Source: Sphingobium lignivorans (GTDB taxonomy: Bacteria > Pseudomonadota > Alphaproteobacteria > Sphingomonadales > Sphingomonadaceae). From it: a stretch of DNA of 64,000 bases. The translations under genes and the position numbers were made by a program. Position 1 is the stretch's first letter. Every line of letters begins with the position of its first letter. Positions 55,879 through 64,000 of this stretch are shown here, piece by piece. The notes under the pieces were generated by a model. That model was not told the DNA's origin and did no database searches. It was given only the letters and a program-made list of their open reading frames with translations. The DNA lies in NCBI RefSeq assembly GCF_014203955.1, contig NZ_JACHKA010000001.1, forward strand, positions 434,001 to 498,000. Reading direction: 5' to 3'.

Positions 55879-58800
55879 ATGCGCAATATTTCGGCCTGGT
55901 GTATCCGCAATCCGGTGCCGCCCATCGTCATTTTCCTGGGGTTGCTGCTCGCGGGCATCATCTCGTTCATGAACATGGCGGTCGTGGACAATCCCGACAT
56001 CGATTTCCCGGCGGTGGAGATCACGATCACCCAGCCGGGCGCCGCGCCGACGGAAATCGAGACGCAGATCACGCAGCGCATCGAGGCCGCGGTGCGCGGC
56101 ATCAATGGCGTGGACGAGATCCAGTCGACGGCGCGCGAGGGCTCGAGCGAGACTTTCGTCCAGTTCCAGATTGGCATCGATCCCAATGTCGCCGTGCAGG
56201 AAGTGAAGAACGCGGTCGACCAGATCCGCTCCGACCTGCCGGAGGGCATTCTCGAGCCCTTCGTGCAGAAGGTGGACGTGGGCGGCGCGGAAATCGCTTA
56301 TTATTCCGTCCAGGCGTCGGACATGACGATCGAGCAGCTGAGCTGGTTCGTGGACGATACGGTGGCCAAGCGCCTGCTCGGCATTCCCGGCATGGCGCGC
56401 GTGGGCCGCGGCGGCGGCGTGGACCGCGAGATCCGCGTCATCCTCGATCCGGTGAAGATGCAGTCGCTGGGCGTCACGGCCACGCAGATCAATCAGGCGC
56501 TGCGCCAGGTGAACCTGAACGCCGCGGGCGGCCAGGCGGAAATCGCCGGCTCGCGCCAGTCGGTCCGCGTGCTCGGCAACGCGCAGTCGGCTTATGATCT
56601 GGGCCAGACGCAGATTTCGCTCGGCAATGGCCGCAGCGTGCTCCTCTCCGAGCTGGCTACCGTGACGGACGGCTATGGCGAGCAGAAGCGCATGGCCAAG
56701 GTCGCCGGCAAGCAGGTCGTCAATTTCTCGATCGAGCGCGCCAAGGGCGCCTCGGACGTGAACGTCTATGACGAGACGATGCGCGTGCTCAAGAGCCTGG
56801 AGGAAACCAATCCGGGCGTGAAGTTCTACCAGCGCTTCACCAGCGTCAATTACACCAAGAACCAGTATAACAGCTCCATGCACGCCATCGTGGAAGGCGC
56901 GGTGCTGGCGGTCATCGTGGTGTTCATCTTCCTGCGCGACTGGCGCGCCACGGTCATCAGCGCCATCGCCATCCCGCTCTCGGCGATCCCGACCTTCTTC
57001 TTCATGGACATCATGGGGTTCAACCTCAACTTCCTGTCCCTGCTGGCGCTCGGTCTGGTCGCGGGCGTGCTGGTCGACGATGCGATCGTGGAGATCGAGA
57101 ACATCGTCCGGCACATGCGCATGGGCAAGACGGCCTATCAGGCGTCGATCGACGCGGCGGACGAGATTGGCCTGGCGGTCGTGGCGACCACCATGTCCAT
57201 CGTCGCGGTGTTCCTGCCGGTCGGCCTCATGCCCGGCATCTCCGGCCAGTTCTTCAAGAATTTCGGCTTCACGGTCGTCATCTCGGTGCTCATCAGCCTT
57301 GCCGTCGCGCGCATGATCACGCCGATGATCGCTGCCTATTTCCTCGAGCATCATGGCGAGGAGAAGCATGGCGAAGGCTGGCTGATGGACCGCTATATGG
57401 GCCTGCTGGCCTGGGCGCTCGATGACCGGCGGGCCAAGGCCTATGCCAGCGGCGGCGGCTTCGGCCGGCGGTTCCGCGCCAAGTTCCTCGATCATCGCCT
57501 GTGGATGATGGGCTTCGGCCTCGCCGCGTTCGTCCTGACGATCGTGCTGCTGATGACGATGCCGCAGCAGTTCGAGCCGAACCAGGACAATGACTTCAGC
57601 CGCATCAACATCGAGATGGTGCCGGGCACCACGCTGCGGCAGTCGGAAGCCGTTGCCGATCGCGTCGCGGCGCTCATCAATGCCCAGCCAGAGGTGGAAA
57701 ACGCCATGGCGAACATTGGCGAGGGCAATGCGCGCATCTTCATCACGCTGAAGAAGGATCGCAAGCGGTCCAGCATCGAGCTGGAGCGCGAGCTGGCGCC
57801 GCGGCTTGCCGAATTCCCCGATGCGCGCGTCACCTTCGCGTCGCAGCAGGGCGGCTTCGGCACCGGGCGTGACATCTCGGTCATGCTCAACGGCTCGGAT
57901 CCCAAGGTGCTCGAGGAGACCGCCGCGCAGCTCGCCGAGGAAATGAAGTCCATTCCCGAGGTGGTGGCCCCGCGCGTGAATGCGGACATGCAGCGCCCCG
58001 AGCTCATCATCCGTCCCCGGCTCGATCTGGCTGCGCAGCTGGGCGTCACCACGACCTCGCTGAGCCAGGCGATCCGCATCGCCACGCTGGGCGACATCGA
58101 CCAGAACAGCGCGAAATTCTCGCTGTCGGACCGGCAGGTGCCGATCCGGGTGATGCTGCCTGAATCGTCCCGTCGCAATCTCTCGACCATCGAGAACCTG
58201 CCGGTGCAGACGGCGGCCGGCGGATCGGTGCCGCTCAGCCGCGTCGCCGAGATCAGCTTCGGTGCCGGCCCGACCTCGATCCAGCGTTATGCCCAGCAGC
58301 GCCGCATCTTCGTCGGCGCGGATCTGGCGCGCGGGGCCGTCAAGGGCCCCGTGATGAACAAGATCAACGAGCTGCCCACGATGAAGAACCTGCCGGCCGG
58401 CGTCACCAACCAGGCCGTCGGCAGCGATCGCTGGCAGCAGGAGCTGATCGTCAACTTCATCGTCGCGGTCGCGTCGGGCGTGATGCTGGTCTTCGCGGTG
58501 CTGGTGCTGCTCTACAAGCGGTTCATTTCCCCGCTGGTCAACATGTGCTCGCTCGCGCTGGCGCCGCTCGGCGGCCTGCTTTTCCTGCTCGTGCTGGGCG
58601 AGCCGATCTCGCTGCCGGTCTATATCGGCCTGCTGATGCTGCTCGGCATCGTGGCCAAGAACTCGATCCTGCTGATCGACTTCGCGCTGGAGGAGATGGA
58701 TCGCGGCGTGCCCAAGTTCGAGGCGATCATGGAAGCGGGTCACAAGCGCGCCCAGCCGATCGTCATGACCACGGTCGCGATGACCGCGGGCATGGTGCCG

Positions 58801-59025
58801 ACTGCCCTGTCGCTGACCGGCGATGGCGCCTGGCGCTCGCCGATGGGCATCACGGTGATCGGCGGCCTCGTGCTCTCGACCCTGCTGACACTGGCAATCG
58901 TCCCGGCGGCCTTCAGCCTGGCGGACGGGCTGGAGAAGCGGCTCGGGCCGTGGCTGCGCCGCCGCTTCCTCACTTATGACGGTCGCGAAGGCGGCGCGCC
59001 GGCGGCCACGCACCCGGCCGAATAG
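55879..59025 (+). CDS. RND (HAE1/AcrB-type) efflux transporter
   Basis: A 1048-aa inner-membrane proton antiporter. It begins [20 protein letters not shown]. Porter-domain sequences include [20 protein letters not shown] and [20 protein letters not shown]. Helices 4-6 carry [20 protein letters not shown] with the two adjacent Asp residues used in proton relay. The second half repeats the layout with [23 protein letters not shown] 55879 is chosen over GTG 55873 because GGAG lies 9 bp upstream. Substrate range is unknown. Confidence 0.94.
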   Translation: MRNISAWCIRNPVPPIVIFLGLLLAGIISFMNMAVVDNPDIDFPAVEITITQPGAAPTEIETQITQRIEAAVRGINGVDEIQSTAREGSSETFVQFQIGIDPNVAVQEVKNAVDQIRSDLPEGILEPFVQKVDVGGAEIAYYSVQASDMTIEQLSWFVDDTVAKRLLGIPGMARVGRGGGVDREIRVILDPVKMQSLGVTATQINQALRQVNLNAAGGQAEIAGSRQSVRVLGNAQSAYDLGQTQISLGNGRSVLLSELATVTDGYGEQKRMAKVAGKQVVNFSIERAKGASDVNVYDETMRVLKSLEETNPGVKFYQRFTSVNYTKNQYNSSMHAIVEGAVLAVIVVFIFLRDWRATVISAIAIPLSAIPTFFFMDIMGFNLNFLSLLALGLVAGVLVDDAIVEIENIVRHMRMGKTAYQASIDAADEIGLAVVATTMSIVAVFLPVGLMPGISGQFFKNFGFTVVISVLISLAVARMITPMIAAYFLEHHGEEKHGEGWLMDRYMGLLAWALDDRRAKAYASGGGFGRRFRAKFLDHRLWMMGFGLAAFVLTIVLLMTMPQQFEPNQDNDFSRINIEMVPGTTLRQSEAVADRVAALINAQPEVENAMANIGEGNARIFITLKKDRKRSSIELERELAPRLAEFPDARVTFASQQGGFGTGRDISVMLNGSDPKVLEETAAQLAEEMKSIPEVVAPRVNADMQRPELIIRPRLDLAAQLGVTTTSLSQAIRIATLGDIDQNSAKFSLSDRQVPIRVMLPESSRRNLSTIENLPVQTAAGGSVPLSRVAEISFGAGPTSIQRYAQQRRIFVGADLARGAVKGPVMNKINELPTMKNLPAGVTNQAVGSDRWQQELIVNFIVAVASGVMLVFAVLVLLYKRFISPLVNMCSLALAPLGGLLFLLVLGEPISLPVYIGLLMLLGIVAKNSILLIDFALEEMDRGVPKFEAIMEAGHKRAQPIVMTTVAMTAGMVPTALSLTGDGAWRSPMGITVIGGLVLSTLLTLAIVPAAFSLADGLEKRLGPWLRRRFLTYDGREGGAPAATHPAE

Positions 59026-59114
59026 CGCGCTTTCGGGAACCAAAGCGCGCCATCGGGCTTGTCACCATGCCGGGTGGGCGGCATGACAGGCGAGCGATGG
59101 GCGGCGAGAGAGGC

Positions 59115-60365
59115 ATGATCCGGATTTCCGCTGGCGGCGGCGGCGCACGGCAGATGCGGATCGTCGCCACCGGCCTGCTGCTGGTCATGGCCGCGCTTTA
59201 CGTCACCGCGCGCAGCTTCGAGCCCATGCATCCCGGCATAGGCTTCGTGCGCGCCTTCGCGGAAGCGGCGATGGTCGGCGGACTGGCGGACTGGTTCGCC
59301 GTCACCGCGCTGTTCCGCCATCCGCTCGGCCTGCCGATCCCGCACACCGCGATCATCCCGCGCAACAAGAACCGCATCGGCGACACGCTGGCGGCCTTCC
59401 TGCGCGACAATTTCCTCACGCCCGCCGTTGTTGCGCGCCGCATGGGCCGGGTCGATGTGGCCGCCGCCGCTGGGCGGCTGCTCGCGGCGCCATCAGGCAC
59501 GGACGACCGGCTGCGGCGCGGCGCCTCGCGCCTGCTGGCGGACGGGCTCGAGGCGCTCGATGACCAGCGCCTTGGCGGCATGATCAAGGCCGCGCTGGTG
59601 CAGCGCATCGGCCAGGTGCAGCTTGCGCCGCTCGCCGGGCAATTGCTCAGCGCCGCGATGCGGGAGGGGCGCCACCGCCCGGTCATTGACGCGCTGATCC
59701 GCTGGGCCGCGCGCACGCTGGAAGCCAATGCCCCGCTCATCCACCAGATCGTGCACGAGCGGTCGGGCACGATCATGCGCTGGACCGGGCTCGACGAGAC
59801 GCTGGCGGGCAAGATCATCCAGGGGCTCGAGAATCTGCTGCAGGAAGCCGCCGACGATCCCGAGCACCGCTTGCGCGCCAAGGTGGAGGAAGGGTTGATG
59901 ACGCTGGCCTTCGATCTGCAGCATGACCCGAAGATGCAGGCGCGGGTCGATCGCATGCGGGACGAGATGATTGCCAATCCCGCGATGCAGCGCTGGCTGG
60001 ACGGGCTCTGGCAAGCCGCGCGCGAGGGGCTGCTGCGCGCCGCGCGCGATCCTGAGGCGGTGCTCGCCGGCCGTCTTGGCGAGTTCACCCGGCAGATCGG
60101 CGAGACCATGCGGGACGATCCGGCCCTGCGCCGGCTGGTGAACCGCTTCGCCCGGCGCGTCGCCGTGGGCACGGCCGCGCGTTATGGCGGCAGCATCGTG
60201 ACGCTCGTCTCGGAGACGGTGCGCAGCTGGGATGCCCGCACCGTGACCGACCGGCTGGAAAGCGCGGTCGGCCGGGATCTGCAATATATCCGCATCAACG
60301 GCACGCTGGTCGGCGGACTGGTCGGCGTCGGCCTGCACAGCATGTCGGCGCTGTTCCCCAGCTGA
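59115..60365 (+). CDS. DUF445 membrane protein
   Basis: A 416-aa protein. An N-terminal membrane helix (IVATGLLLVMAALYVTARSF) is followed by the DUF445 signature AFAEAAMVGGLADWFAVTAL, FRHPLGLPIPHTAIIPRNKN, then a long alpha-helical part and a C-terminal membrane helix (YIRINGTLVGGLVGVGLHSM). ATG 59115 is taken as start (GAGAGAGGC before it); ATG 59067 and 59097 are alternatives. Function unknown; the family is conserved with cell-envelope roles. Follows the RND pump by 90 bp. Confidence 0.85.
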   Translation: MIRISAGGGGARQMRIVATGLLLVMAALYVTARSFEPMHPGIGFVRAFAEAAMVGGLADWFAVTALFRHPLGLPIPHTAIIPRNKNRIGDTLAAFLRDNFLTPAVVARRMGRVDVAAAAGRLLAAPSGTDDRLRRGASRLLADGLEALDDQRLGGMIKAALVQRIGQVQLAPLAGQLLSAAMREGRHRPVIDALIRWAARTLEANAPLIHQIVHERSGTIMRWTGLDETLAGKIIQGLENLLQEAADDPEHRLRAKVEEGLMTLAFDLQHDPKMQARVDRMRDEMIANPAMQRWLDGLWQAAREGLLRAARDPEAVLAGRLGEFTRQIGETMRDDPALRRLVNRFARRVAVGTAARYGGSIVTLVSETVRSWDARTVTDRLESAVGRDLQYIRINGTLVGGLVGVGLHSMSALFPS

Positions 60366-60410
60366 GGGCCGGGGACGCCGCAGCCCGTCAGCGCCGGCCG
60401 TCGATCAGCC

Positions 60411-61746
60411 TCACAGTTGCGCGCATGGCCGCAGGGCCGTGCGCAGCGTCGCCGGGGCGTTCGCGAGCGAGGCCTCGCCTTCCAGCTTGCCGTTCAGCCG
60501 GAGCATCACCGTGCCTTTCTGCTGCATGAGCAGTGGCAGCAGCTGCGTGCCGGAGACGCTGCCGATCCACTGGGTGCCGTTGTTGCTGGCGGCGCGCACC
60601 GGCAGATTGACCAGCCGTCCCGAGAAGTTCCACGTCATGGTGAGCGCGCCCGGGCGGGCCGGCTTGTTCAGCAGCATCGCCATATAGGGCTTGCCGCCCT
60701 CGCAATAGAGGCTGAGCGATTCGATGTTGGGCGATCCGGCGGCGCTCACATAAGCGAGGGGCGCGCGGCCCTGCACCGGCACCAGCTCCCAGGGCGTACC
60801 CGGCAGCGGCACGGCCGTTTCCGGCGGGCTGTTCTGCAGCATGGTCGCGATTTCGGCGGGCACGGGGATGCGGCCGCCCTGCGCGGGGGGATAGACGGTC
60901 AGCTTGCCCTTTTCCCAGAGGCCCACCTGCACGGCCTTGCGCGCGGGGTCGATCAGCACATAGGCCTGCTCGACGCCGCCCTGATGCTGCGCATTGCCGG
61001 AGATATAATAGAGATTGCCCTGCCGGCCGAGCGGGCCGACCACATTGAGGTTGGTCTTGAGAACCTCCATCTTCGGGCCGAGCCGGCTGCGCAGCGCGGC
61101 GGCGACCGCGCCCTTGTCGAACAGGTCGATATTGTCCCGCGCATAGCTGCCGGGATATTTGCCGACGAGGCTCGGCAGGTTCGTCCATTCCATCGGCAGG
61201 CCCGCGACCGGCGCGGGCCGGCGCGGCCGCTGCCTTGGTCGCCGCCGGGGCAGCGGTCACCGCCGCGCCGGTGCCCTTGCAGAGCTGGAAGGGCGAGGCG
61301 GACGTGAAGGCCGCCTGGAAGGGATCGGCGCGCTGCCCCGGCCCCAGATCGGCATCGAAGCGGATGACGCCCCGCTTCTCGTCGTCATTCACGAACATGA
61401 TGAGCCGGCCGAAATCGCTTTCGCTGACCGGGAAGGGGAAGAAGACGGACGTGATGCCGTCATAGGTCGGCCCCATGAAGGATGCGGCATATTCCACGCG
61501 GTGCTGGGTCACCGTGCGGCCCGTGGCGCGAAAGGTGAAGCCCTTGTCGTCGATGGTGACGCTCGGCCCGCTCGCGCAGTCGCCGCGCGGCGCATAGCTG
61601 CCGTAGATCTCGCCAAAGGCGTCGCGCGTGAGGCCGTTCAGCGTCACGGCTTGCGCACTGCCCGATATCAGCAGCGCCGCGATGCCCAGCGCAAGACCAT
61701 GTCCGTGCCGGGCCACTCGCCCGGGGCGTGCAATCTCATTCGCCAT
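60411..61746 (-). pseudogene. Exported hypothetical protein interrupted by a frameshift
   Basis: The N-terminal part (61746 to about 61205) has a signal peptide (ALGIAALLISGSAQA) and sequence such as GVIRFDADLGPGQRADPFQA ending in an Ala/Pro linker. The C-terminal part (from about 61205 to 60411) continues in a different frame with LPMEWTNLPSLVGKYPGSYA, AVQVGLWEKGKLTVYPPAQG and a plausible end. A single extra base in the GC-only run at 61212-61230 would explain it: removing one G gives an uninterrupted protein of about 440 aa. Either a sequencing error, a real null allele or a slippery site. Family not recognised; probably periplasmic. Confidence 0.75.
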
Positions 61747-61864
61747 ATCCTGTTACCTCCCACCATGAACCCAGGCGAAGAATAATGCGGCGAAATGAAC
61801 GATGGTGGAATGGACTTGTCAGTATTTCGACAGCGCACCGCTGTCTCAGCCTCTCATCGGCGTC

Positions 61865-62626
61865 TTACGCTGGGCAGGTAAAAGCGAGGCGGGTTTCCCC
61901 CGCCGGCGCGCCATCCGGCGTGAAGCGCCGCTCGATGATCGTGCCCTTGCCGGCCCGGTCGATCGCCACCACGCTGCTGCACCGCGTGCCATAGACGGGA
62001 TTGCGGATGAACACCGGCGACTGGCGCGGCTCCTGCGCGATCTCGGACGGGATGGCGGGCGCCTGCCCGAAATCGGGGAGCTGTTCCTGCCGCAGCGGGT
62101 CGAGCAGCGCGGCGGGGTCGCCGGCGTCCGTCAGCAGCCAGTCGAGCAGGGCGGCCTTCAGCTGCACGGTCTTGGGCCAGGGCTCGTCGAGCGCGCCGTT
62201 GGAAAGGCCGTAGAGGCCCGGCCCCAGCCGCGCGCGGTCGGGCGCCGGCCGGTTGGTCAGGAACAGCGCGCCCTGCCGGTCGGCAACGATCAGGTTGAAG
62301 GGATTGAACGCGGCAAGGTCGGCCGTCCGCGCGTCGGCATGGCGGCCTGTCCCGGTGAGCAGGTCGGCAACCAGCGCCCCGCGCGAGGCCCGGCCGGGCG
62401 CCGGCGGGCCATAGCCGCGCAGATTGGTCACCACGGCGAAGCGGCCTTCCTCGGAGACGCCGAGCCAGCTTCCGCCCGATTGCAGGTCGCGCCCGCCGAT
62501 CACATGCGCCGCCTGCGGCCAGCGCCCGAGCGCCGCCGCCGGGCGGTCATGCAGCTCGTCGCGATTGCCCGCCATCACCAGCGCCCAGCGCGGGTGGGCA
62601 TCCCAGGCGAAGGCCAGCACGCACAT
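61865..62626 (-). CDS. NRDE-family protein (TANGO2-like)
   Basis: A 253-aa protein beginning CVLAFAWDAHPRWALVMAGN directly before RDELHDRP, giving the NRDE motif with the N-terminal Cys exposed after Met removal, an arrangement reminiscent of N-terminal-nucleophile hydrolases. RDLQSGGSWLGVSEEGRFAV and NPFNLIVADRQGALFLTN are also typical, as is the late NPVYGTRCSSVVAIDRAGKG. The biochemical function is not settled for the family. hemW ends 3 bp upstream, so the two are an operon. Confidence 0.88.
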   Translation of the reverse strand: MCVLAFAWDAHPRWALVMAGNRDELHDRPAAALGRWPQAAHVIGGRDLQSGGSWLGVSEEGRFAVVTNLRGYGPPAPGRASRGALVADLLTGTGRHADARTADLAAFNPFNLIVADRQGALFLTNRPAPDRARLGPGLYGLSNGALDEPWPKTVQLKAALLDWLLTDAGDPAALLDPLRQEQLPDFGQAPAIPSEIAQEPRQSPVFIRNPVYGTRCSSVVAIDRAGKGTIIERRFTPDGAPAGETRLAFTCPA

Positions 62627-62629
62627 CGC

Positions 62630-63778
62630 TCAGACCGCCACGATCTCGGCGAGGATGCCGTCGAGCAGCAGCATGCCCGCCGGGGTAGTGGCGAGCCGGT
62701 CGCCCGCGCGCGTCACCAGCCCGTGCCCGGCCAGTCGCGCCACGGCCGCCTCGTCGATGAGGGCGTCGGGGGCGAGGCCGGTCCGCGCGGCGATGGCGCG
62801 CAGGTCCACGCCATCGGCGAGGCGCAGCCCCATCATCAGCGCTTCCCCCGCCTGCTCGGCGGGCGAGAGCAGGCGCTCCTCCACGAGGCCATGGCCATTG
62901 CGCTCGATGGCGCGCATCCAGTTTTCGGGCTTGCGGTGGCGCGCGGTGGCGGTGCCGCCGCGCCGGCCATGCGCGCCCGGCCCGATGCCGGCATAATCGG
63001 CATAGCGCCAGTAGGCGAGATTGTGCCGGCTCTCCTGACCGGGGGCGGCATGGTTGGAGACTTCATAGGCCGGGCGCCTCGCCGCGCCCGTCATGGCGCG
63101 CGTCAGCTCGAAGAGGTCGGCGGCATGGTCCGCATCGGCGGGCGTGAAGGCGCCGCGCCGCACGTCCGTCTCGAACCGCGTGCCCGGCTCGATGGTTAGC
63201 TGGTAGAGCGAGAGATGATCGGTGCCGAAGCCGAGCGCGCGGCGCAGCTCGCTGTCCCAGTCGGCAAGGCTCTGGCCGGGGCGCGCATAAATGAGGTCGA
63301 TGCTCACGCGATCGACGCAGGCCTGTGCCGCGTCCAGCGCCGCGAGTCCTTCGCTGAGGTCGTGGGCGCGGCCAAGGAAGCGCAGCGCCGCGTCGTCGAG
63401 CGCCTGCAGGCCCAGCGAGAGGCGATTGATCCCGGCATCGGCCGCCTGCCGGAAGCGCGCCGCTTCCGCGCTGTTCGGATTGGCCTCCATGCTGATCTCG
63501 ATGGCCTCGTCGAAGCGCCAGTGCCCCGCCGCCGCGTCGATCAAAGCGGCAATGGTGGCCGGCGGCATCAGCGAGGGCGTGCCGCCGCCGAAGAAGATGG
63601 AGCCGAGCGTCCGGCCCGGCAGCAGCGCGGCCTCATGGGCCAGGTCGCGCAGCAGCGCGTCCCGCCAGGCCTCCTGGTCCACCTCTTCCCGCACATGGCT
63701 ATTGAAGTCGCAATAGGGGCATTTGGCGACGCAGAACGGCCAATGGATGTAGAGGGCAAGAGGCGCCGCGGGAGTCAT
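62630..63778 (-). CDS. hemW: HemW, heme chaperone (radical SAM, coproporphyrinogen III oxidase-like)
   Basis: A 382-aa radical-SAM protein. The cluster motif is CVAKCPYC in LALYIHWPFCVAKCPYCDFN. Later motifs are IFFGGGTPSLMPPATIAALI, EISMEANPNSAEAARFRQAA, GINRLSLGLQALDDAALRFL and YEVSNHAAPGQESRHNLAYW. HemW lacks one extra Cys required for HemN activity and acts as a heme-trafficking chaperone in characterised cases. ATG 63778. Coupled to the NRDE gene. Confidence 0.93.
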   Translation of the reverse strand: MTPAAPLALYIHWPFCVAKCPYCDFNSHVREEVDQEAWRDALLRDLAHEAALLPGRTLGSIFFGGGTPSLMPPATIAALIDAAAGHWRFDEAIEISMEANPNSAEAARFRQAADAGINRLSLGLQALDDAALRFLGRAHDLSEGLAALDAAQACVDRVSIDLIYARPGQSLADWDSELRRALGFGTDHLSLYQLTIEPGTRFETDVRRGAFTPADADHAADLFELTRAMTGAARRPAYEVSNHAAPGQESRHNLAYWRYADYAGIGPGAHGRRGGTATARHRKPENWMRAIERNGHGLVEERLLSPAEQAGEALMMGLRLADGVDLRAIAARTGLAPDALIDEAAVARLAGHGLVTRAGDRLATTPAGMLLLDGILAEIVAV

Positions 63779-63808
63779 CGCGCCGATATAGCGGCTGCGC
63801 GCGGAAAG

Positions 63809-64000
63809 TCAGCCGGCCTGCGTCTCCCGGGCCGCGCCCAGCAGTCGCAGCGCGGGCCAGTAGAGCAGCCGTTCCTCGCGCTCCATCATGGCGCGCAGCT
63901 GGTCGAGCATCTGCGAGAGCGCCTGCGCATAACCGGCCCGGTCCGCGTCGATGGCGGGCAGGGTCCATCTGCGCACATGGTCGGAATAAGCGCCGTGCCC
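63809..64000 (-). CDS. C-terminal fragment of an uncharacterised alpha-helical protein (gene enters from the right edge)
   Basis: The last 63 codons and stop of a gene whose start is outside. The visible translation begins GHGAYSDHVRRWTLPAIDAD and ends with a helix containing MLDQLRAMMEREERLLYWPA. His, Glu and Tyr spacing is faintly reminiscent of hemerythrin-like bundles, but this is not enough for a family call. 30 bp upstream of hemW in the same direction, so possibly in the same operon. Confidence 0.55.
   Translation of the reverse strand, partial: GHGAYSDHVRRWTLPAIDADRAGYAQALSQMLDQLRAMMEREERLLYWPALRLLGAARETQAG

Noticed and set aside
54622-59043. A 1473-codon minus-strand open frame antisense to the RND efflux operon
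   Set aside because: It is the third-position shadow of two well-identified genes; its translation is dominated by H, D, R, A and G with no domain, and it spans the intergenic gap of the real operon.

Overview
The window is GC-rich, densely coded DNA from an alphaproteobacterium, most likely a sphingomonad (Sphingomonadaceae or close relative). The reasons are a C-terminal PEPxxWA-type sorting signal, a FecI/FecR/TonB-receptor module with an STN domain, short entericidin-type lipoproteins, a class I [4Fe-4S] fumarase, and frequent GTG/TTG starts with 1-4 bp gene overlaps. It is a chromosomal segment that mixes housekeeping genes (gmk, nrdA, nrdB, uvrB, a fumarase, hemW) with accessory modules. 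No rRNA, tRNA, CRISPR array, insertion sequence or prophage was seen.

Layout. 1-746: 5' part of a periplasmic PQQ-dependent dehydrogenase that leaves the window. 1081-9180: cell-surface module of a large autotransporter, an ECF sigma factor, a FecR-like anti-sigma factor, a TonB-dependent receptor and a small exported His-containing protein behind an AT-rich dyad. 9187-9576: NTF2-like protein. 9647-13724: trehalose operon otsB-GH15-otsA with 4-bp overlaps; a low-molecular-weight tyrosine phosphatase diverges from it. 14654-22500: microcin C/oligopeptide-type ABC operon with two tandem YejA-like binding proteins followed by yejB-yejE-yejF; an orphan NMT1/SsuA-like binding protein follows. 23761-28599: gmk, two near-identical entericidins, small lipoproteins, a flavodoxin-fold quinone reductase and a glycine-zipper protein.

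28713-30100 is a lower-GC island: a four-cysteine zinc-ribbon protein divergent from a 384-aa protein that appears to join a winged helix, a PUA/EVE-like domain and an HNH nuclease. It is the best candidate for a poorly described defence-type system. 30143-35220 holds nrdB and nrdA on the minus strand, separated by a three-gene PepSY-type membrane cassette and a PRC-barrel-like protein. Tandem NrdR-like boxes precede both nrd genes.

35728-49432: HhH protein, MFS exporter, soluble chemoreceptor, SMP-30 lactonase, a perfect 28-bp inverted repeat (REPIN-like), a DMT permease without a canonical start codon, serine hydrolase, fumarase, arylamine N-acetyltransferase, glyoxalase-fold protein, DUF3617 lipoprotein, a PEPxxWA-CTERM surface protein and a FeeM-like N-acyl amino acid synthase behind a perfect 22-bp palindrome. 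49680-64000: uvrB, a LysR/NTF2/SDR detoxification-type unit, a two-gene RND efflux operon, a DUF445 membrane protein, a frameshifted exported protein, an NRDE protein, hemW and the 3' end of one more gene.

All functional calls come from reading translated sequence by eye, without database searches. Starts were chosen from Shine-Dalgarno (SD) spacing, overlaps and signal peptides.
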